The notes beneath the pieces were generated by a model. That model did no database searches. It worked only from the letters and a program-made list of their open reading frames with translations, and was not told the DNA's origin. From Physcomitrium patens (Eukaryota; Streptophyta; Bryopsida; Funariales; Funariaceae): a stretch of DNA of 64,000 bases. The stretch is from assembly GCF_000002425.4 (NCBI RefSeq), contig NC_037275.1, positions 8,065,777 to 8,129,776 on the forward strand, in the 5' to 3' direction. Positions 23,406 through 36,256 of this stretch are shown piece after piece. The translations under genes and the position numbers were made by a program. How positions within the stretch are numbered: position 1 is the first letter of the stretch; every line of letters begins with the position of its first letter.

Positions 23406-24169
23406 TGTAGAATAGATATTAATTCATTTTTGACAGATATTGGTAAAATATATTAATAGTCCATATAATAGGAAATTCAGGAGGACGGATGAGTGATTTA
23501 GTTATTAAAAGCGGTTAATTACAGAATTACAGTTAAAATCTGGAGAATTAGGGGAAAGTATTTAGGAGTTGTAGAAGTTAATTAAGGTGCCATCGCTATG
23601 ATAGTTGTGAGCCGGGGTAAGCTTAGTGCTACCGCTTTTCTTTTGTTTGTTATGTTCTTTGAATAAGAGGATTGAGAGTTTCTGAATATTGTGAAGTGAA
23701 TTATGGAATAGAAATGTGATTGGTATTATTTGAGAAGAAGAAAGATTGAATGCTGAAATCTGATTGTAGTTTTGCAGAGAGAATGAGTCTGTATTTGTAT
23801 GAAACATCGTAATGTGAATGGCAGTTCTGTGTGAAGAATCCCAGTGATTGGAATGAGGGTAGTTGTATGCTGAAAGTTGTGAGGGCGCAGTATTATAGTT
23901 GGAGATTATGAGGGTGAATATATTGGTAGAAATAGCAGTTATTGGTACGACTGAATTACTGTAAGGAAGAGATCGATAAGGTGAAGGAAGAGATTATGGT
24001 TTCTTTGTGTGTTCAGATATTAGAAATAGAGACTATACATTCAAGAGGTAATTGATTGTGTGACCCTAACGTGAACGCTTAAGCAACTAGTAATTCTTCG
24101 TGTTCGAATCTCCCTATACGGATTTATTTCCATTAGATTAATTTGGAATAAGTAAAACGAGCAATCACA
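23406..24169 (+). repeat. Element B 5' LTR
   Basis: It runs TGTAGAATAG to GAGCAATCACA, 764 bp. It is related to C's LTR and more distantly to those of A and D. Compared with the 3' copy it keeps a stretch near 23770-23820 that the other has lost. Confidence 0.92.
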
Positions 24170-24172
24170 TTT

Positions 24173-24190
24173 TGGCACCACTACCGGGAA
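24173..24190 (+). other. Element B primer-binding site (tRNA-Asp-like)
   Basis: TGGCACCACTACCGGGAA starts three T bases after the LTR. It resembles the TGGCGCCG-type site, complementary to tRNA-Asp, used by Tat and Athila elements. C (TGGCGCCGCCGCCGAGAA) and D (TGGCACCGCTGTTGAGGA) have variants of it. The tRNA assignment is from memory of the family. Confidence 0.7.
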
Positions 24191-24246
24191 GTGATAATAG
24201 CTTTGAGTGTTAGGAATTAATTACCAAACATGTGAGAAAATTAGCA

Positions 24247-27200
24247 ATGGAAGACGATTACAGTAGTGTTTGAAGCAAGATTATGGTTAATAAGAACGAG
24301 AGCATTGCATCGAGGAAAATAAATCAGTTGAAAAAAAGATAGGGAAAAGCGCAAGGAAGAAACTTGCTTAGAGAGGAGCAAGAACGTAATCTTAAAAGGA
24401 AGCATCGACAAAATTGGATTAAACCATGGTTGCAAGCTTGTCGGCCCATCCGAACATATCAAGAACCGGACAGACTGTTAATTCTGCAGTTGTATATACC
24501 ATTAGAAAAACTGCCAAGAACACTCGTGGAAAATTTTGTTAACATTCCAATGGAAATCTTGAAGCCGTTAACTGAAAGAAAAGGAGGCATAGAAGAATTT
24601 GGTACTCCATTGGGTATTTTTTCAATAGGAGGTACCGCTGAAACGAGCAATAGTGGCTCTTCAGATTGACACAAATTAGTCGCCAATAAAGATAACTATA
24701 TTGTATTTCAAAATCTGACGTTTTCACCTGTAATTCAATCAATAAAACTATTTGCAGAAAATAACAATAAATTGAGAAGCATTGAGAGCTCAAAAATTAG
24801 AATAAGAGAAAGGAGAGATTATTTTAAAACAAAGTTTAGCGAAACAAGAAATTCAATAGCGTCAAGAGGACTAGCCATTCCGATTGTAGTAAAAATGGGT
24901 GCAGTAGGCGATCGTACGACTAGTGTCGTACTACTACTTACTTTTTGGAGATTTTCGGGTGCGGATCCCGATCAATATTTGTCTCAATTTTTTATAGCAT
25001 ATATAGCTAATAATGGCAGAATTGAAGATATTTGGTTGCGATGGTTGTCAATGACTTTAAAAGACACGGCGTTTGAATGGTAAAACTACCAACTAGTGGA
25101 TCAATTTTTGAATTAGGAAGCATTGAAGAATGTATTTTTATCTCATTTTCGGCCAATTGGTTTTGAGAACCGCCTTAGAGAGAGGTTAATAAACAGCAAA
25201 ATGATCCTAGGAGAGGCAGTAGAATCATACTATGGCCGAGTGGCTGATATACTCAATAAGTGGCCGAATCACCAAATGTCGGAGGCATTTATCTTATCCA
25301 TATTAATTAATGGTTTGTACTCGCCAGGGCTAAAAATGTTTGTAAAGGAAGCTCAACCTGTTACGGTGGCTGTGTCCTTTAATAGAACCAAGGTTTGAGA
25401 GGAATGCCATTATGATCAGTTTTTAACTGTAGGAGCGACGATGATTCCAATTCAAGGTAGATATCAAAATCTGACTTGGAACGAATCAGTGGATAGTTAT
25501 CTACGGATGTTAGAAACAGGGGCCAATTTTAATACTAATATTCAGGGGCCAGTTAATATCACCCCATTGCAAGCTATACCACCGAACGGGACAACAACAT
25601 ATATTCCATATTTTTTGTATCAACAACAAGCGTTAACTACGGCAGAGATACCAATAATGCCAGCCCTAAAAGATTCCAATGAAACCCTGTTATTGAATTT
25701 GACAAAGAAAATGGAGGAAATGGCTGTCAATATGGCCAAAGATAAGGAGAAGAGGCAAAAGCCTACCAATATTAGGACCAATGTATGGTGCAGTAATTGT
25801 AAGGGCCATGGTCATTCTATAACAGAATGTCCCTCACCCTCACAAATAATGGGTCAATGTATATTTTGCATAGAAAAGCACCTAATAGCAAATTGTTGGA
25901 ATTGACAAAGACAACAATAATTAAGTAATCAAATCATGATCCCACCAACCCAATGAGATGTCAATCAAGTACAAACAGAAAATATGTTTGGATGAAATGG
26001 AAATCCATTTAATCGATAAAATTGAGCATTCAATAACTTTCAAAGTTCCAATTTTAATCAAGGGTCTACATTAAACCCCCAGAACTACGGTAAGGAGCAG
26101 CAGAGGTATGAGCAATATGCTCTATCGACGTCATCAAACCAAGTTCCCTTAGTACCAACGAGACAACCAGGATCATTTTCTAACCCTACATGGAATAAGT
26201 CTAGTAGGTATATACTAGTGGAGACACCCAATATGCCTGATGGAGGTGCAAGAAGACCACTTCGTTGTTTCCGTTGTAAACAGATTGGTCATTATGCCAA
26301 GGAATGTCCCAATCCCAGAGCCAGTGACGATTATGCGCTAGTTTGTAGAAATTACAAGTAGTCGAGGTATATGTATTAGCAATGTAATGCTTCGTTCAAT
26401 TTCAATAATTGGGATCAGCAGATCCAAAGTCAAGGAAAAATTGAGGGGATAAATCGAGGTCCTCAAGATTCTCCAATAAATTGGATGAAATGTATCCAAG
26501 CCGTTCTTACCCAGAGTCAGCAAAAGAGAAAAGGACCAATTCAACATTTGCATAATCTCGATGCGAAAGATCAATTTGATCCAATTAGGAGACCATCCAA
26601 TCTAGGTCCTATTACGGGCTTCGTACCCAGTATGAGACTTGACTCGATGGCACAACCCAATGAGGTCCCAGTTACGGAGGCTTTGATTTTGTTCCAAGCA
26701 GTTCCGATCTCTACGTAGTTTTGAGAAACGCCCTATCCGTTGAAAGATCCTGTCGGGGGCAGAAATTCTAAAAAAGCCCCGGCTGTTGTTTCAATTCTGA
26801 GTCCAGGGCAGAAGAATATCTTACCTCACGAAGTTAACCTCAAACCAATGAAAAGAAAGAAGGCATTGGAAATTACTCTAAATATGAAACCGTATGATAT
26901 TTTGAAGGATCAAGACGCTATTTGGCCTACTATTTCTATGAAGCAACTTCTAGCGATCGCATCAGAGTACCGTTCTATATTGAATTCATTGTTAACACGG
27001 CATAGGCACCGTAATAAAAAAGTTTGTGAAGTCAGTTTGAACCACGACCCAGGTGCACCAACCATCGATGTTTTGATTAACGGTGTTATGATCTCGGGTG
27101 TTCAGGTAGATGGTGGTTCCAGCATCAATTTAATGAATGCTAATACAATGGATGCTTTAGATTTCGAACACTTAGTACACATGACATTGGTATTATGGAT

Positions 27201-27303
27201 GGCAGATCATAGCCGGGTTAAACCAATGGATATCTTACGGAGTGTTCAAACTATGATTGGTGGTATTGCATATGAAATTGACTATATCGTCTTTTGGTTA
27301 TAA
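24247..27303 (+). pseudogene. Element B gag and protease, one frame with many stops
   Basis: ATG at 24247 opens frame 1. The capsid core (24900-25400) has ADPDQYLSQFF, IWLRWLSMTLKDTAFEW and HFRPIGFENRLRERL. Two zinc knuckles follow: WCSNCKGHGHSITEC (about 25790) and CFRCKQIGHYAKEC (about 26270). The protease has GVQVDGGSSINLMN (about 27100) and the conserved RMADHSRVKPMDILRSVQT-type stretch. Stops include 24271, 24664, 25081, 25114, 25396 and 26716. Compared with C and D, most are TGG to TGA or TAG, or CAR and CGA to TAR and TGA; the one at 25081 is TAC to TAA. No frameshift links gag to protease in this family. Confidence 0.88.
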
Positions 27304-30300
27304 TGTTCGACTTTATCGTATCTAATTTTATTGAGACGACCCTGGCTATATGAAGCAAAGGCCAAGAATGATTGGGGTCAGGGTATTTTGATAATTGGCA
27401 AGGGCGGAGACAAAATGGTTTTACAAATGTACCCAGTACACTATTAGGGGGAGTTTCAATTGCCAGCATCTGAAATAACGTCGGACAATGAGCTTAGCTC
27501 CGATAATGACGTAGTAGCACCAATTACGGAGGCGCCTATAGAGGCAGCACTACACCCTGGAGTGGTGTACCAATGTGGAGGTCCGGGAGAGTACTTGATA
27601 TTCCTGACGAACTCGGAAAACTTAGATTATGTTAGTACTGATTGGATGACCAAGTATGATGTACACCATGTTAGTGCCTTGGATACAGGATTCAGTACTT
27701 CGTACATGTCGAACTTACCGACTGACTTTAAACCAATACAGGGGTTGAAACAGAACATTGCCATTGCACCATTATGTCAAACTATCAACTTGGCGACCGC
27801 AGCAGAACCTTGGACAATTAAGGTCTGCGAAGGTATTAAGGAACAAGAGTTGACATGCTAGACCGAATTTTTCTTGCATCATAAATTTGCTTTTGTTTGG
27901 ACTTATGATGATTTAAAAGGTATTTCCATTGAAGTCTGTCAACGTCGTATCATTTTAGAGGAAAACACTAAACCGGTCCGGCAGAGGCAACATCGCCTTA
28001 ATCCTAAATATTTTCTCATGGTGACAGAGGAATTGGACAAGCTTCTTGCGATTGGTTTTATTTACCGAGTACCAAATAGTGAGTGGGTTTCTCCAATCGT
28101 GATGGTGTCAAAAAAGAATGAAAAAATCCAAATTTGTCAAGATTTTTGAAAACTTAATGCGGCCACCAAGAAAGATTATTTCTCATTGCCTTTCACGGAT
28201 AGTATATTGGACGCTATAGCAGGTCATGAATGTTATTCATTTCTAGATGGATTTTTCGGGTATAATCAGGTTCAAATTGCAATGGAAGACTAGCTCAAGA
28301 TGACCTTTACTATGGATTGGGGCACATTCGCTTATCGCGTGATACCTTTTGGGTTATGTAATGCTCCAGCCACGTTTCAGAGAGTGATGACTCAAGCCTT
28401 CCAAGATTATCTCCGGTTATTTATGGAAAACTTTTTAGATGATTTCTATGCATTCAGTACAAAACAAGATCATCTTAATTGTCTCGACAAATACTTGGCT
28501 CAGTGCACTAAGTTTAGGATATCGTTGAACTTGGATAAGTGTCAATTCGATATTCCGTCAAAAAAATTATTGAGACATATCATCTCTAGCCATGGTATCG
28601 CTACGGATTCGGACAAAGTGACACATATAATGAACTTGCCTAGACTAAAGACGGTCTCCGGTGTTCGAGGATTCATCGGCCATGTCAATTATTATCGACA
28701 ATTTATTCATTCGTTTGTAGTTATTTGTCAACCTTTAATGAACTTACTGAAGAAACCTCCGTTAGATGGGACTAGTTCCATTTGGACCATAGAGTGTACC
28801 ATGGCCTTTGAAGCATTGAAGTCAAAATTGGTCTCTGCACCAATATTGGTGGCCCCTCGTTGGACCGAGCCCTTTCATGTGTATGTTGATGCATCCAATG
28901 TGGCTATTGGATCGGTGCTAAGTCAGAAGGATGATCAAGGTCTGGATCATCCTATCTATTATACTAGTCGGCAATTCGTGGCTGTCGAACGTAATTACAC
29001 TACTATTGAACGAAAAGCGTTGGATATGATATACTCGGTTCAGAAATTTCGACACTATTTGCTTGGGTATCCATTTGTCTTTTATGTGGATCATGATGCC
29101 CTCAAATACATGATTAATAAGCCTCAATTGAGTGGACGAATTGCTGGATGGGTGTTATTACTTCAAGAATTTAATTTTACTATCAATGTACTATCAGGAA
29201 AGAAACATGCCAATGCAGATCACTTGTCCCAATTGTCCAATATCTTGGATAATGAGCCTATTAGTGATGCACTTCCTGACGCATAGTTATTTGCCGTCGA
29301 AGTGATTACAACCAACTATAGTAAATTGATTCAATATCTGACATTTCAAACATTCCCACCTACATATAGTGAGAAACTCAAGAAACAACTGATTTTAAAT
29401 AGTGCACCGTATACGATGATGGGAGATGCCTTGTATAAGCAAGGCCGGGATGGAATTCTACGCCATTGCATCTTTTCCAGTGAAGTACAATCGATACTAG
29501 AAGGATGTCATTTGGATAGTTGTGGTGGACATTTCGTGGAAGATAGTACTGCTCGCAAGGCTTTAATGGCCAAATATTAGTGGCCCACAATGTTTTTTGA
29601 TGCGCACCAATTTGTTTGTCATTGTGATCCCTATCAATGAATTGGTCGACCCACGGATACTTTAGCGATGCCGTTAGTACCAATCTTGGCACATGCACCA
29701 TTTGAGAAATGGAGAATTGATTTTGTTGGATCCATTGTACCAGCATCGAGACATGGATAAAATCAATATATTTTAGTCGCCACGGACTATGTAACCAAAT
29801 GGACAGAGGCTATTACTACTTGCAATGATAATGCCAGTATAGTGGCCACTTTTCTATACGAGAATATTATTATTCGATTTGGGTGTCTGAAAGAATTAGT
29901 TAGCGATTGTAGCACCCATTTCATAAATACTACCATAGCAGCCTTGACGAATACATACAAAATCAAGCACAAGAAAATAACACTATATCATCCTTGGGCC
30001 AATGGATAGACGGAAAAGACCAATGATATTCTATGTAAGATTTTAACCAAAATAATTTTGGGCGCAAGAATGGATTGAGAACCTAAATTGTTTGCGACAT
30101 TGTGGACATATCGTACTACATATAAAGTGACTACCAATTCCACACCATTCCAATTGGTGTACGGGTAAGAAGCAATATTACCAATTGAATTGGAAGTTCA
30201 GAGTTTACGCATTGCATTGGATGAATGTCTTAGAGATAAAGAATCACTCCAATATCGGTTGGCAGAGTTGGACAAATTGGATGAAATACGGGCTATAGCT

Positions 30301-30564
30301 CTCTTCAACATAGAAGCAATTCAAAAATGGCGGAAGAGTTATTATGATAGTAAACTGCGTACGAAGAGTTTTATGCCCAATGATTTGGTATTATTGTATG
30401 ATAGCAGATTTAATCATTTTTTGGGCAAATTTTAAGTTCACTGGCATGGACCATATCATGTGATTGAAGGATTTTCTAATGGGTCTGTTCAATTGGAGGA
30501 TTTCATGGATCATCGATTCAGTACTTGCATTAATGGGAACCAATTACGGTTATATCATACATAA
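27304..30564 (+). pseudogene. Element B pol: RT, RNase H, integrase
   Basis: It shares the frame with gag. RT: RLNPKYFLMVTEELDKLL, ECYSFLDGFFGYNQ, VIPFGLCNAPATFQR, and the FLDDF catalytic box (about 28436). RNase H: YVDASNVAIGSVLSQKDD and YVDHDALKYMI. Integrase: zinc finger around 29505-29640 (GCHLDSCGGHF, then HCDPYQ), ATDYVTKWTEA, LVSDCSTHF in which Cys replaces Gln, a broken GQTEK, and GPYHVIEGF. It ends at 30564 without a chromodomain. The stretch 28300-29286 is a clean 328-residue frame. Stops before and after it are mainly of the CAR, CGA or TGG transition type. Confidence 0.9.
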
Positions 30565-30889
30565 AATTCGGAACGAGTTTTCAATTTCTGGAGGAGGTCA
30601 CGTCGAATGTACCTAAGATAGACCTAATTAAGTGTGTTAGGGTGTAGAAGCGGCTCAAAGGATAATTAGTAACTACTAATGTGTCAGATAGGACAAAAGT
30701 AAAAAATGGACAATAGGGGTAACATGTTGTCGTTATCACTACTAGATAAAAGAATAGGAGTGGGGCATCCATTTATGGTCATTTTCAGGTGTCGCATTCT
30801 ATTATTGTTTGTTTTTCGTGTTACAATTTTGGGTGTTTCGGAGTACTAGAGTGTAGTATTAACGGTTAGAGCTTGAAAGAGTGTACATC

Positions 30890-31499
30890 ATGGCGATTGA
30901 GAGTGCAAAGAGAGCTACAGACAGAGAGGAAAGTAGCCAAAATGTGAAAGCTAAATGCAATTTAGGACCACCATCCGTAATAATCGTTACCAATATGGAG
31001 CCTAAGAAGCTGGAGATTTGCTGGACGCTAAGGAGAATACGAGATTTTTGAAATGCACAAATGTTTCAGTTTTTGCGAAGGTCAGATAGTTTGCCTTCAA
31101 TTAATGTGGCATTAGTGGAAGAATACATCGCGAACTATGACCCACAGGATGGATCAAGCGTAGTACAAGGGTGCGTTATCAGTATTGATGAGAAGATCCT
31201 GAAAAAAGTACTGTTTCTTCTAGTTGGAGAGATTGCGGTGGGTGTTGAGGAGTCCAGTGTCTTCCGACTGGGAAGTTATTTCAAAGGTGGCATGTCATTA
31301 TTTGAGAAGAACCAAGGTTGGCGGACGACTGAGATAATTACACCAGAGCTCAAAGAATGGTTGCGCTTCGTGTTGAGGCATCTAGGGTTGTATCGACACA
31401 ACACATATATATCAAGACGATTAATGTTTGCAGCGGTAGGGACGTTTGAAGGGATGGTGTTCAATTGGGTAGCTTATGTAGCAATCCGTATTCATGTGG
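30890..31499 (+). pseudogene. Element B ORF3, N-terminal part
   Basis: ATG at 30890 follows the pol stop by 326 nt of untranslated sequence. The frame has TGA at 31049-31051 and then runs clean to the solo LTR at 31500. A globular region with INVALVEEYIANYD, VVQGCVISIDEKILKKVLFL and LKEWLRFVLRHLGLYRHN resembles the plant-transposon-associated domain seen after integrase in Tat-type elements (recalled, not searched). The next residues, FNWVAYVAIRIH, continue after the solo LTR. Function is unknown. Confidence 0.7.
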
Positions 31500-32750
31500 T
31501 GTCGTACTGTAATTACTTATAGTATGTAAAAATTAGTGAAAACATGTAATATGTTTATAAGTCTTAATGTGAGTTAGAATAGTTAGTATGTTAATTTAAA
31601 ATGAATTGAAATAAGAAAAATTATTTGGAAGTTAATCTAGTTTGATTATAGAGTTTATATTATATAGGATTTAGATAGTTAGTATAAAGATTAAGGGAAG
31701 GGAGGAGTTAAAAGATGAAAATATAACTAGAAGGAGGCTTATTGGGAAGGATGAAAGTAAGGCATGGTTGGATGAAGGCAAGGGGTGAAGAACTTCATCC
31801 CTATTGGTCGAATACCATGCCCAATGGGCTTTGAGGAGGCTGCCCGAGGCCATATTAGGAATTAGGGTTCTTCTTTCGAGGCCATTCGAGCTTTTGAGGC
31901 TAGGGTCAGAAGGTTTAGGGTTTTGGGTATAATTTGGGTGAAGATTTTGTGTGATTTCGAGTTTTTATGGAAAAGATATGAATGTTCAAAGATAAGGTGT
32001 CAATTTCATATCTACTGTCACTTCTTTTGGGCATCACATACGAATACGGAGAGCAACGGAAGATCGGCGACTGGATTTGGAGGGAGCATTTTCTCGGCTA
32101 CACATTCTACTTACTGTATAGTGAATTCTAAGATTGGGTGAAGGAGTTATGAGGCGTTGAAGACAGCACTTGTAATTTGAAGGCAGTAAGTATATCGTTT
32201 TGTTGCTAGTTATGGGTGAAGCCATATCTTGAGTTTCTGGACGAATTTATGGCTCAAAATTTCCACAAGTGTGTGTAATTGGGTTAAAAAGCTTTATATC
32301 AAAGTTTCATAGTATTTAAATAATTACTTTGTGAGATATGAAGGAAGTTGTACACGGGTGTAAAAAAGCTAGGGTTTGAAGCTACAGTTAGGGTTTTCAA
32401 GATATCACAAGATCCAAGACGAATTTACCGTTGAATTTTGGTGTGGTAGTTGCTAAAGATATATCAGTACTCCATGTAAAATTTGGAGTTGTTTAGACGG
32501 TTAGATCGTAAGTTATAAGCTGTTGAACTTCGGAAAAAATTCCTCATAAGGATATATAAGTTTTTTATAACACCTTATCAAGTATTTTGGTGTTCTTTGG
32601 ATTTTAAGGCTTGTATATTGATGTAATTGCTCCAAAGGAGAGGAGTTTATATATATGAAATTGTTACCCTTATATTTCAAACTTGATTGAGTATTTAGTG
32701 ACAGCCAGAAGCCCAACGCTTTCTTGAGGCAAACTCTCTCTACCCCGATA
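31500..32750 (+). repeat. Solo LTR of the E group inside B
   Basis: It starts TGTCGTACTG and ends CCCCGATA. It aligns end to end with the solo LTR at 46585-47843, and its end matches element E's LTR end (GCCCAACGCTTTCTTGAG here, GCCCGACGCATTCTTGAG in E). Flanks are GTGG (31496-31499) and GCGG (32751-32754). ORF3 of B reads through when the insert and one flank are removed. No internal region remains, so it arose by LTR-LTR recombination. Confidence 0.88.
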
Positions 32751-33792
32751 GCGGTAATGGGAGCCAAGCGTAAAATAGGGAAGTTTACAGCGTTGCTATA
32801 TTTCAATTATGTGTAACTATGATCACGTACACATTGCAATAAACATCGCTAATAGAGGAAAGTTTTGAATCAGTGCCAGTGCCTCTGCAGCGAGAACGGA
32901 ATTTGTTGGCACAAAATGTCAATACAACGGAGGTAACACATGAAATTGGGGAATCCAGTCATCTAGTGGCATTGGAACAAATCTGATTCGTTCGGTGGTG
33001 GAGGAGGAGAATGAAGTCCCAACATTGTTAGATATCAATCAGTTAGCGTTTCCACAAGGCTGACTACCGAAAGGCATACATCTTAATAATGCTCTATTGG
33101 AGAGCATTTGACAAATACATTGCATGATATGAGCATTGGATGTAGAGGGCAGTGGTAAATAAAAATTAGAGGAAAGCAAAAATGTAATATTGGAGCAGAT
33201 CCGAAGAATTGAAGAGCAAGAATGGATCATCTAGGCGAATGCAAAATCCAAGCTGCTATTGGAGCAAACAATTGAAGAACAACAAGAAGCTTGGGACAAA
33301 GAAAGAGAACACATGGTGGAGACCCACAAACAAGAACTATTCTGGGCTTGTAGTCATTGAATTTTGGAACTGAAAAAAGTGAAGGATTACTTGGTAATGG
33401 AACGAGAAAAGGTCGAGTTATTGGTGCAAGAAAAATTGGTATTGAGTGACCAATACATATGTGAAACAAAGCAGTTAAGGGCTGAAATTGAAGCCTTGAA
33501 TGTCGAGGTGACAAGATTGGCAAAGGATTTAGTCAATATTGGTCAAGCACAAGTATCGACGTTGCCAATTTCCGAAGTTCTAGAAGAGAGGAGTCACTTT
33601 CAACGCTAGTTGGAGTTGAAAGATGCCTAGATCTTGAAATTAGAAGCTCAAGTCCGTGAATTGGGCGAGTATAATGAAGACCTTTCAACTCAGTTGAAGC
33701 AAGAACCGATGGAAGGATTGGAGGAGGACAAAGATTTCTAGTTGGAACCAGAATCACTGGAACTAATAACAGATGCTGCGACATTTGATTAA
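32751..33792 (+). pseudogene. Element B ORF3, C-terminal coiled coil
   Basis: The frame resumes as AVMGAKRKIGKF. It runs into long heptad coiled coil (33170-33700) with LEQIRRIEEQEW, REKVELLVQEKLVLSDQY and LRAEIEALNVEVTRLAKDL, and ends with an acidic tail. It has about nine stops, many of them matching Gln, Arg or Trp codons in C. The same coiled coil is in A (9086-9463) and C, so it is an inherited part of the family. Confidence 0.72.
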
Positions 33793-33900
33793 TTAGATAG
33801 GCCAAAGGGATCACAATTTTTGTAGAGTTTTGTTAGATAATTTTTAGATCGGTATCAATTGTGTGTTTGCAAGGACGCTGCACAGATAGGAGTGGAGCTA

Positions 33901-34700
33901 TGTAGAATAGATATTAATTCATTTTTGAAAGATATTAGTAAAATATATTAATAGTCTATATAATAGGAAATTCAGGAAGACGGATGAGTGATTTAGTTAT
34001 TAAAAGTGGTTAATTACAGAATTACAGTTGAAATCTGGAGAATTAGGGAAAAGTATTCAGGAGTTGTAGAAGTTAATTAAGGTGCCATCACTGTGGTAGT
34101 GATGAGCTGGGGTAAGCTTGGTGCTATCTCTTTTCTTTTGTTTGTTATTTTCTTTGAATAAGAGGATTGAGAGTTTCTGAATATTGTGAAGTGAATTATA
34201 GAATGGAAATGTGATTGATATTATTTGAGAAGAAGAAAGAATGGAAATGTGATTGATATTATTTGAGAAGAAGAAAGATTGAATGTTGAAATCTGATTGT
34301 AATGGCAGTTCTGTGTGAAGAATTCCAGTGATTGGAATGAGGGTAATTGTATGCTGAAAGTTGTGAGGGCGCCAGTGATTGGAATGAGGGTAATTGTATG
34401 CTGAAAGTTGTGAGGGCGCAGTATTATAGTTGGAGATTATGAGGGTGAATATATTGGTGGAAATAGCAGTTATTGGTATGATTGAATTATTGTAAGGAAG
34501 AGACCCATAAGGTGAAGGAAGAGATTATGGTTTCTTTGTGTGTTTAGATATTGGAAATAGAGACTATACATTTAAGAGGTAATTGATTGTGTGACCCTAA
34601 TATGAACTCTTAAGTAACTAATAATTCTTCATGTTTGAATCCCCCTATACGGGTTTATTTCCATTAGATTAATTTAGAATAAGTAAAATGAGCAATCACA
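33901..34700 (+). repeat. Element B 3' LTR, with internal tandem duplications
   Basis: It is 800 bp against 764 in the 5' copy. GGAATGTGATTGATATTATT-type sequence is tandemly doubled at about 34206-34277, and GATTGGAATGAGGGTAATTG-type sequence at about 34323-34425. About 50 bases found in the 5' copy are absent. AGGAGTGGAGCTA just before it is the polypurine tract. Confidence 0.9.
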
Positions 34701-36256
34701 TCATCCAATTCACAGACTCGAGCCTCAAGTTTCAAGATCTAGGCATCACGGAGTTCCAACTGATGTTGCTGCTGACTCATCTATTCTGGAATATCTTCAA
34801 TTGACACTTGAGACTAGCTTTTCATTATTAATCCTTTTGTCAAATTTGTCATCTCAGCTTATAAAACTTTATTTTCGGATCTCAACTTCTCTATTTCTCA
34901 TGTGGATTAGTTACTCAATGCTTCTTTCTCTTTCGTCAATAACTTTACCTTGTCTCGTTCCACCTGTAATTGACATTTGATTTTGTCCTGTTCCAAATCC
35001 CATGTCTTGCGATTCTGGATCAATTTGTTTCGTTGTCCTTCTACAATCCGTAAGATGTATTCTTTTTCTTTCGTCTTAGATTCAAATTGGTGAATCCATT
35101 TCCGCTCAAATACCAGCTTGGATTCCTCAATTTTATTTATCGTCCATTCTTGCTCTTCAATTCTTTGGTTTTACTCTAATATTATCTTCTTATTGTCCTC
35201 TAAATCCAGTTTGCTACTGCCTTCTACATCTAGTGCTTGCACCATACAATGTATTTGTAAAATGTGCTTTAATAAAGCATTCTTAAGAGGTATTTCTTTG
35301 GGCAATCAACCTTGTGGAAATGCCAACTGATTAATATTCATTAAAATTGGGATTTCATTCTCCTCCTCTACCGCTAAACGAATTATAACCCGTTTTGATT
35401 CAATAACTGGAACAATTCCCTATGCCACTGTATAATTTGACTCTCCAATTTCGTGTATTACATCCACGGTATTGACATTCTGTATCAACGAATTTCATTC
35501 TCTCTGCGGAGGCATTGGCACTGGTACTGGTACAGGACTTTCCTCTAATGGCATTGTTTGATGCAATGTGTGCGGGATTACAGCATACACATAATTGGAA
35601 CAAAGCAAATAAGTGAATTTCTCCAATTTCCACTTGGTTCCTATCTTTGCATGAATACGAGTGGCTATGTATGCTATTCAATTGAACACCATCCCTTCCA
35701 GTGTGTCTATCGTTGCATACAATAATTGTTTAGACATATATGTGCAATGTCGATACAATCCTAACTGCCTCACTACAAAATGAAATCATTCTATAAATTC
35801 TAGTAAAATTGCCTCAACAGTCTGCCAACCTTGGCTCTTGTCAAAGGCCAACATACCTCCCTTGAAATATCTTCCTAGATTGAAGTCGCTTGAGTCATGA
35901 GCTCCTATTGCAATTTCTCCAATGAAAAGATACAACACCTTTTACAGGATTGTTCCATCAATCTCGATAATTCACCCTTGTATCACACTCGATCTATCCT
36001 CCGAATCATAGTTCACAAAAAATTCCTCCACTAATGACATATTAATTGATGGTAAGCGATCTGACAGGTACAATAACTGGAACAACTATGCATTCCAAAA
36101 GTCTTTTATTCTTTTTGGCATCTAGTAGATATCCAACTTCATCGACTCCATATTGGTAACGATTATCACAGAAGGTGGTTTTGATGCACGTTTAGCTCTC
36201 ACATTTCGGCCACTATCTTCTTTGTCTGTAGCTCACTTTACAATTTCAATTGCCAT
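34701..36256 (-). pseudogene. Element C ORF3: globular domain and coiled coil
   Basis: On the minus strand the ATG is at 36256 and the frame runs toward 34701, where B is inserted. The N-terminal part matches B's 30890-31499, and HAKIGTKWKLEKF spans the place where B carries a solo LTR. The rest is heptad coiled coil rich in Glu, Gln and Lys. It contains several stops. It is the least interrupted copy for working out what this ORF3 once encoded. Confidence 0.7.

Larger units (their letters stand above)
23406..34700 (+). mobile_element. Element B: full-length Tat-like gypsy element, 11.3 kb, dead
   Basis: The 5' LTR is at 23406-24169, primer site at 24173, one gag-pro-pol frame at 24247-30564, ORF3 at 30890-33792 (split by a solo LTR at 31500-32750), polypurine tract before 33901 and 3' LTR at 33901-34700. 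It sits inside the accessory ORF of element C. The gag-pol frame is held for 6.3 kb with no net shift, yet it contains over twenty stops. Confidence 0.92.

Noticed and set aside
24247-30564. Premature stops repaired by U-to-C RNA editing, as in organelles of hornworts and ferns.
   Set aside because: Several stops come from TGG by G-to-A, which U-to-C editing cannot repair, and these are nuclear elements. Deamination of methylated cytosine on both strands explains most of them.
23406-34700. B as the product of a duplication of C rather than an insertion.
   Set aside because: B has its own LTRs and near-identical 5-bp flanks, and C's ORF3 rejoins when it is removed.
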